From Thermonema lapsum (lineage in GTDB: Bacteria; Bacteroidota; Bacteroidia; Cytophagales; Thermonemataceae): DNA of 64,000 nt. Position 1 is the first letter of the stretch, and the number at the start of each line of letters is the position of its first letter. Both the position numbers and the translations under genes were made by a program. The stretch covers positions 372,001-436,000 of the forward strand of contig NZ_JAASRN010000002.1 of NCBI RefSeq assembly GCF_011761635.1, in the 5' to 3' direction. The notes under the pieces are model-generated. The model ran no database searches. It saw only the letters and a program-made list of their open reading frames with translations, and had not been told where the DNA came from. Positions 61,507 through 64,000 of this stretch are shown here, one piece after another.

Positions 61507-62157
61507 TTAACCTGTTTCATACAACCTCTTATCTTCTAATCTGCGGGGCAAAACGATGGTTCCTAAACCATCCTCGCCCCCGACTTCGCAACCTCTTCCA
61601 TTTACAAATTCATAAACCGTAATGGCTGCAACCGAAGCATCCAGCATATCTTTGATTCCGCTAATAAAATGATTCAAGCACAATTCATACGTAAGGTTTT
61701 CTTTTTCAAGCATTTTGTATGAGGCGGACGGAAAGACTTCATATACATGCTTAAAATCTTCAAGTGCCGAGAAAATATTATAACCGAGCTTCATCCACTG
61801 CGGCGATTCTGCCAGTGTTTTCGTCCATTGCGGATTTGCTATGTTGTAAGCTTTGATGATTGCTTCGCATTCTCTGCCGAAGCTTTGTTTAGGTTTTTCA
61901 ATCCAAGAATTCATTTTTCTATCAAAATATCTGTTCCGCCATTTTGTGATAGGCATTCGGGGTGCATCAATCCCAACCGCTATCTTATCAGGTCGATTGT
62001 TAGAAACTTGAAGCAGTAGTGTGCGTAATGTTTGTGGAATATTTTCTTTTACCCATCCGCTTGCAACATATTTTTTGTTTTGCTCAATAATGTAATAGCA
62101 ACAACCTCGATTTATCTGGACATCGATTCCGGCAAAGTATTTCAATTTATGCTTCAT
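61507..62157 (-). CDS. DUF429 family protein
   Basis: A 216-residue protein of the DUF429 family, predicted to have an RNase H-like fold. The N-terminus FAGIDVQINRGCCYYIIEQ and IAVGIDAPRMP contain the acidic residues (GID, GIDAP) that would bind metal. The C-terminal DMLDASVAAITVYEFVNGRG fits the family (ending with a D-A-xx-A motif). Function is unknown; a nuclease has been predicted for the family. Its start overlaps the cryptochrome stop by 4 bases (ATGA), so the two are translationally coupled. Confidence 0.82.
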   Translation of the reverse strand: MKHKLKYFAGIDVQINRGCCYYIIEQNKKYVASGWVKENIPQTLRTLLLQVSNNRPDKIAVGIDAPRMPITKWRNRYFDRKMNSWIEKPKQSFGRECEAIIKAYNIANPQWTKTLAESPQWMKLGYNIFSALEDFKHVYEVFPSASYKMLEKENLTYELCLNHFISGIKDMLDASVAAITVYEFVNGRGCEVGGEDGLGTIVLPRRLEDKRLYETG

Positions 62158-63455
62158 GGTTTAGCTAATGAATCAAGCCAAAGTTTTCTGTAAGATGTGT
62201 CTTGGTCATACATTGCAGCCTGCTTGTTCACATTGAAGTACCTCGCTTCACGGGGGTCATTTCCAACGCCGGCTATATACATCCAGTTGCCCCAGTTGCT
62301 TGCCACATCATAGTCAATAAGTTGAGATTCAAACCAACTGGCGCCCCATCGCCAATCAATCTTCAAATCTTTACAAAGGTAACTCGCCACATTTTGTCTG
62401 CCACGATTAGACATAAATCCCGTTTTCATCAATTCGGTCATGTTAGCATCCACAAAGTCATTACCTGTTTTTCCAGTTCGCCATTTTTCAAACACTTCAA
62501 AATCATTGTTATAGCTGAGACTTTTGTTTTTAATTCCACCTTTCAGAAAAATTTTATTTCCATATTTCTTGGCAACAAATCGGAAATAATCACGCCACAG
62601 TAGTTCAAATACAAGCCAGTAGGTGGACTCATTGGCTTCAACTTCTTTTTCAAACTTTTTAATTTCTGAAAATACTCTTCTTGCCGAGAGTGAACCGTTG
62701 GCAAGCCAAGGAGAAAACTTCGAAGAATAATTTTCTCCTATCAACTGATTTCGTGTTTCTTTGTAATGAAGAATACTTTTATCTTGCCAAATAAACTTGT
62801 TTAATCTCTTCAGCCCTTCGCACTCGCCCCCAGTAAAATGCATTACGGCTCTTGAGTCAAACACAGCTTCGTTCAAACCAAAGTCTTGAAGAGAAAAAGA
62901 ATGCTCATTTCTGAACTCATCCGGAAACGGCGGAAGCTTTTCTACTTCTTCGATAGGTTGAACTGTATCAAGTATTGGCTCAACTTTCTTTCTGAAGTGG
63001 GTAAAAATATCAGGCAGGTTACTAATGGAAAACGGAAGTTGTTCGGTTTTCAACAAAGTTTTGGATTCATGAAAATGAACAGGAATGCTAAGTCGTTTCT
63101 TCAATGCTTCTTCAACAAAAATCTCTTCGCTTGTGTCTTCTTTCTCTGCATAAATCTCATTTGCGTTAAACCTTTTAGCAACCTCAAAAAGCACTTCTTC
63201 GGTTTTACCAAAAGTTACAAGAAGGTCAGAACCAATCTTTTGAAGATTGGTTTTTAAATTGTTCACGGTCTCAATTAAAAACTTTGCCCTGATGCTGCCG
63301 GTTTTAGGAAAGCCAAGTGTATGCTTTGCAAACCATCGTTCGTCAAAGCAAAATATAGGCAGCAGAACCACCTCTTTCTGATTTTCAATTCGTTTTAAAA
63401 TAATTTGGTCGTGCAGCCTTAAGTCATTTCTAAACCAATAAATTATTTTTTTCAT
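62154..63455 (-). CDS. Cryptochrome/photolyase of the DASH type
   Basis: A flavoprotein of 433 residues of the photolyase/cryptochrome family. The N-terminal photolyase domain begins WFRNDLRLHDQ. The FAD-binding C-terminal half contains ELLWRDYFRFVAKKYG, TGNDFVDANMTELMKTGFMSNRGRQNVA and WMYIAGVGNDPREARYFN, the pattern of DASH cryptochromes. DASH proteins repair cyclobutane dimers in single-stranded DNA or sense blue light. The gene overlaps DUF2256 upstream and DUF429 downstream by 4 bases each, giving a tightly coupled three-gene operon. Confidence 0.95.
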   Translation of the reverse strand: MKKIIYWFRNDLRLHDQIILKRIENQKEVVLLPIFCFDERWFAKHTLGFPKTGSIRAKFLIETVNNLKTNLQKIGSDLLVTFGKTEEVLFEVAKRFNANEIYAEKEDTSEEIFVEEALKKRLSIPVHFHESKTLLKTEQLPFSISNLPDIFTHFRKKVEPILDTVQPIEEVEKLPPFPDEFRNEHSFSLQDFGLNEAVFDSRAVMHFTGGECEGLKRLNKFIWQDKSILHYKETRNQLIGENYSSKFSPWLANGSLSARRVFSEIKKFEKEVEANESTYWLVFELLWRDYFRFVAKKYGNKIFLKGGIKNKSLSYNNDFEVFEKWRTGKTGNDFVDANMTELMKTGFMSNRGRQNVASYLCKDLKIDWRWGASWFESQLIDYDVASNWGNWMYIAGVGNDPREARYFNVNKQAAMYDQDTSYRKLWLDSLAKP

Positions 63456-63607
63456 AAAGTTTTTATTGAGCCTCGTTTACTTCGGCATTTATCGCTGCAA
63501 TACTTAACTTCATCCCATACCTTTTTCCACTTCTTTCGCCAAGAAAAAGGGCGCCCACACACAACACAGATTTTTTGTGGAAGAAATTCTTTTTTATTTC
63601 TTAACAT
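63452..63607 (-). CDS. DUF2256 small zinc-finger protein
   Basis: A 51-residue protein from the ATG at 63607 (a start 14 codons upstream adds a non-conserved leader). Four cysteines form a CxxC and a CxxxC pair (C14, C17 in ICVVCGRP and C37, C41 in YCSDKCRS), with basic SWRKKWKKVWDEV between them, the DUF2256 pattern. The family is often encoded next to DASH cryptochromes and its role is unknown. Its stop overlaps the cryptochrome start by 4 bases, so the pair is translated together. Confidence 0.9.
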   Translation of the reverse strand: MLRNKKEFLPQKICVVCGRPFSWRKKWKKVWDEVKYCSDKCRSKRGSIKTL

Positions 63608-63649
63608 TTTTGCTATTGATGGATTCAAGGAAGAATTACAACAGAGCAC

Positions 63650-64000
63650 TTGTGGTTAGTTAACTATTTGAAATAGGATTAGGTTATATGAAAGTCAAAT
63701 CTTTTTCTTGGGCTTTTGTTGTTTTTTCTTCAAGCCACTGAATCAGGCAGGATGCTTTTAAAGCAGGGGGTGCAAAAATATTTATCCACTATAAGCATAA
63801 GCTGTTGATATTTTCGGAATTTAAAGCAGCTTTGCCATAGCTTTGCACTCCCTGTAATTTTACTGTTTTTTACTTTCTCACTACTCCTACACTGTGTGGC
63901 GGTCTTATGGGTTTTTGGCTACAAAACCTTGAAATCGCGACTTCGTTGGCAAGTCTATTTCATTTTGCCCATGTCGCAACACGTCCAATGTCTGTAATTC
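63650..64000. other. Terminal intergenic region, no supported gene
   Basis: 351 bases upstream of the minus-strand DUF2256 gene, so its promoter must lie near the left side. A 13-base inverted repeat (63764-63776 with 63842-63854, one mismatch) encloses 65 bases. A frame open from the ATG at 63907 to the window edge is too short to judge. No RNA gene was recognised. Confidence 0.5.

Noticed and set aside
63907-64000. Open frame running off the right edge
   Set aside because: Only 31 codons are visible with no recognisable family pattern; it cannot be judged within this window.
1-64000. tRNA or rRNA genes
   Set aside because: The intergenic regions were scanned by eye for cloverleaf patterns and rRNA signatures; none was seen, but a covariance search was not possible.

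Overview
The window comes from a member of the Bacteroidota, most likely a Cytophagales-type gliding or type IX-secreting bacterium. The main evidence is a complete 2,396-residue SprA (the outer-membrane translocon of the type IX secretion system) next to ruvA. Supporting evidence is the set of Bacteroidota-style families (DUF4905, LysM plus barrel protein, WG-repeat protein, HD-less Csm-type CRISPR complex) and start codons that mostly lack Shine-Dalgarno sequences. The genus cannot be fixed by reading alone.

From 1 to 26 kb lies ordinary chromosome. In order it holds a DUF4905 gene cut by the window edge, a LysM protein, an AstE-like deacylase, a stand-alone nuoH, an M20 peptidase, a short-chain polyprenyl synthase, a heptamer tandem repeat, a DHA2 drug exporter, sprA, ruvA, a large ABC transporter fusion, a lipoprotein, a WG-repeat protein, a HupE-like membrane protein and an M1 aminopeptidase.

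From 26.3 to 36.4 kb lies a type III-A CRISPR-Cas effector module on the minus strand. The operon runs cas10-csm2-csm3-csm4-csm5-card1. Two further genes sit upstream, a 128-residue protein of unknown family and a CARF-HEPN (DxTHG/TM1812-type) ribonuclease. Cas10 keeps its cyclase GGDD motif but shows no HD nuclease motif, and Csm3 keeps its target-RNA-cutting aspartate. There is no CRISPR array, no cas6 and no cas1/cas2 in the window. The module therefore looks like a signalling machine: target RNA binding should make cyclic oligoadenylate, which should switch on two different effectors. The small protein is a candidate off-switch or third effector.

From 36.5 to 49.2 kb the chromosome core resumes. 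It holds a fatty-acid oxidation operon (marR-fadB-fadA) with an inverted repeat in front of marR, malate dehydrogenase, an MscS channel, a methyltransferase, an MlaF-type ATPase, thymidylate synthase, a J-domain protein, a dienoyl-CoA-reductase-like SDR, a Spy-like periplasmic protein and a lipoprotein.

From 49.5 to 57.5 kb lies a second defence-like region, visibly richer in A+T. A helicase with an N-terminal phospholipase-D nuclease domain is followed 11 bases later by an Eco57I-type adenine methylase. The methylase stop codon overlaps the start of a REP-associated tyrosine transposase (RAYT) gene. That gene is duplicated in tandem with an exact 604-base period, and each copy carries a long REP-like palindrome inside its coding sequence.

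From 57.6 to 63.7 kb the genes look like a light or oxidative-stress cluster: a membrane protein, an SDR, a flavin reductase, and on the opposite strand a tightly overlapping DUF2256-cryptochrome-DUF429 set followed by an epimerase/DUF2867 protein. No rRNA or tRNA gene was seen. Nine intrinsic terminators with convincing stems were found.
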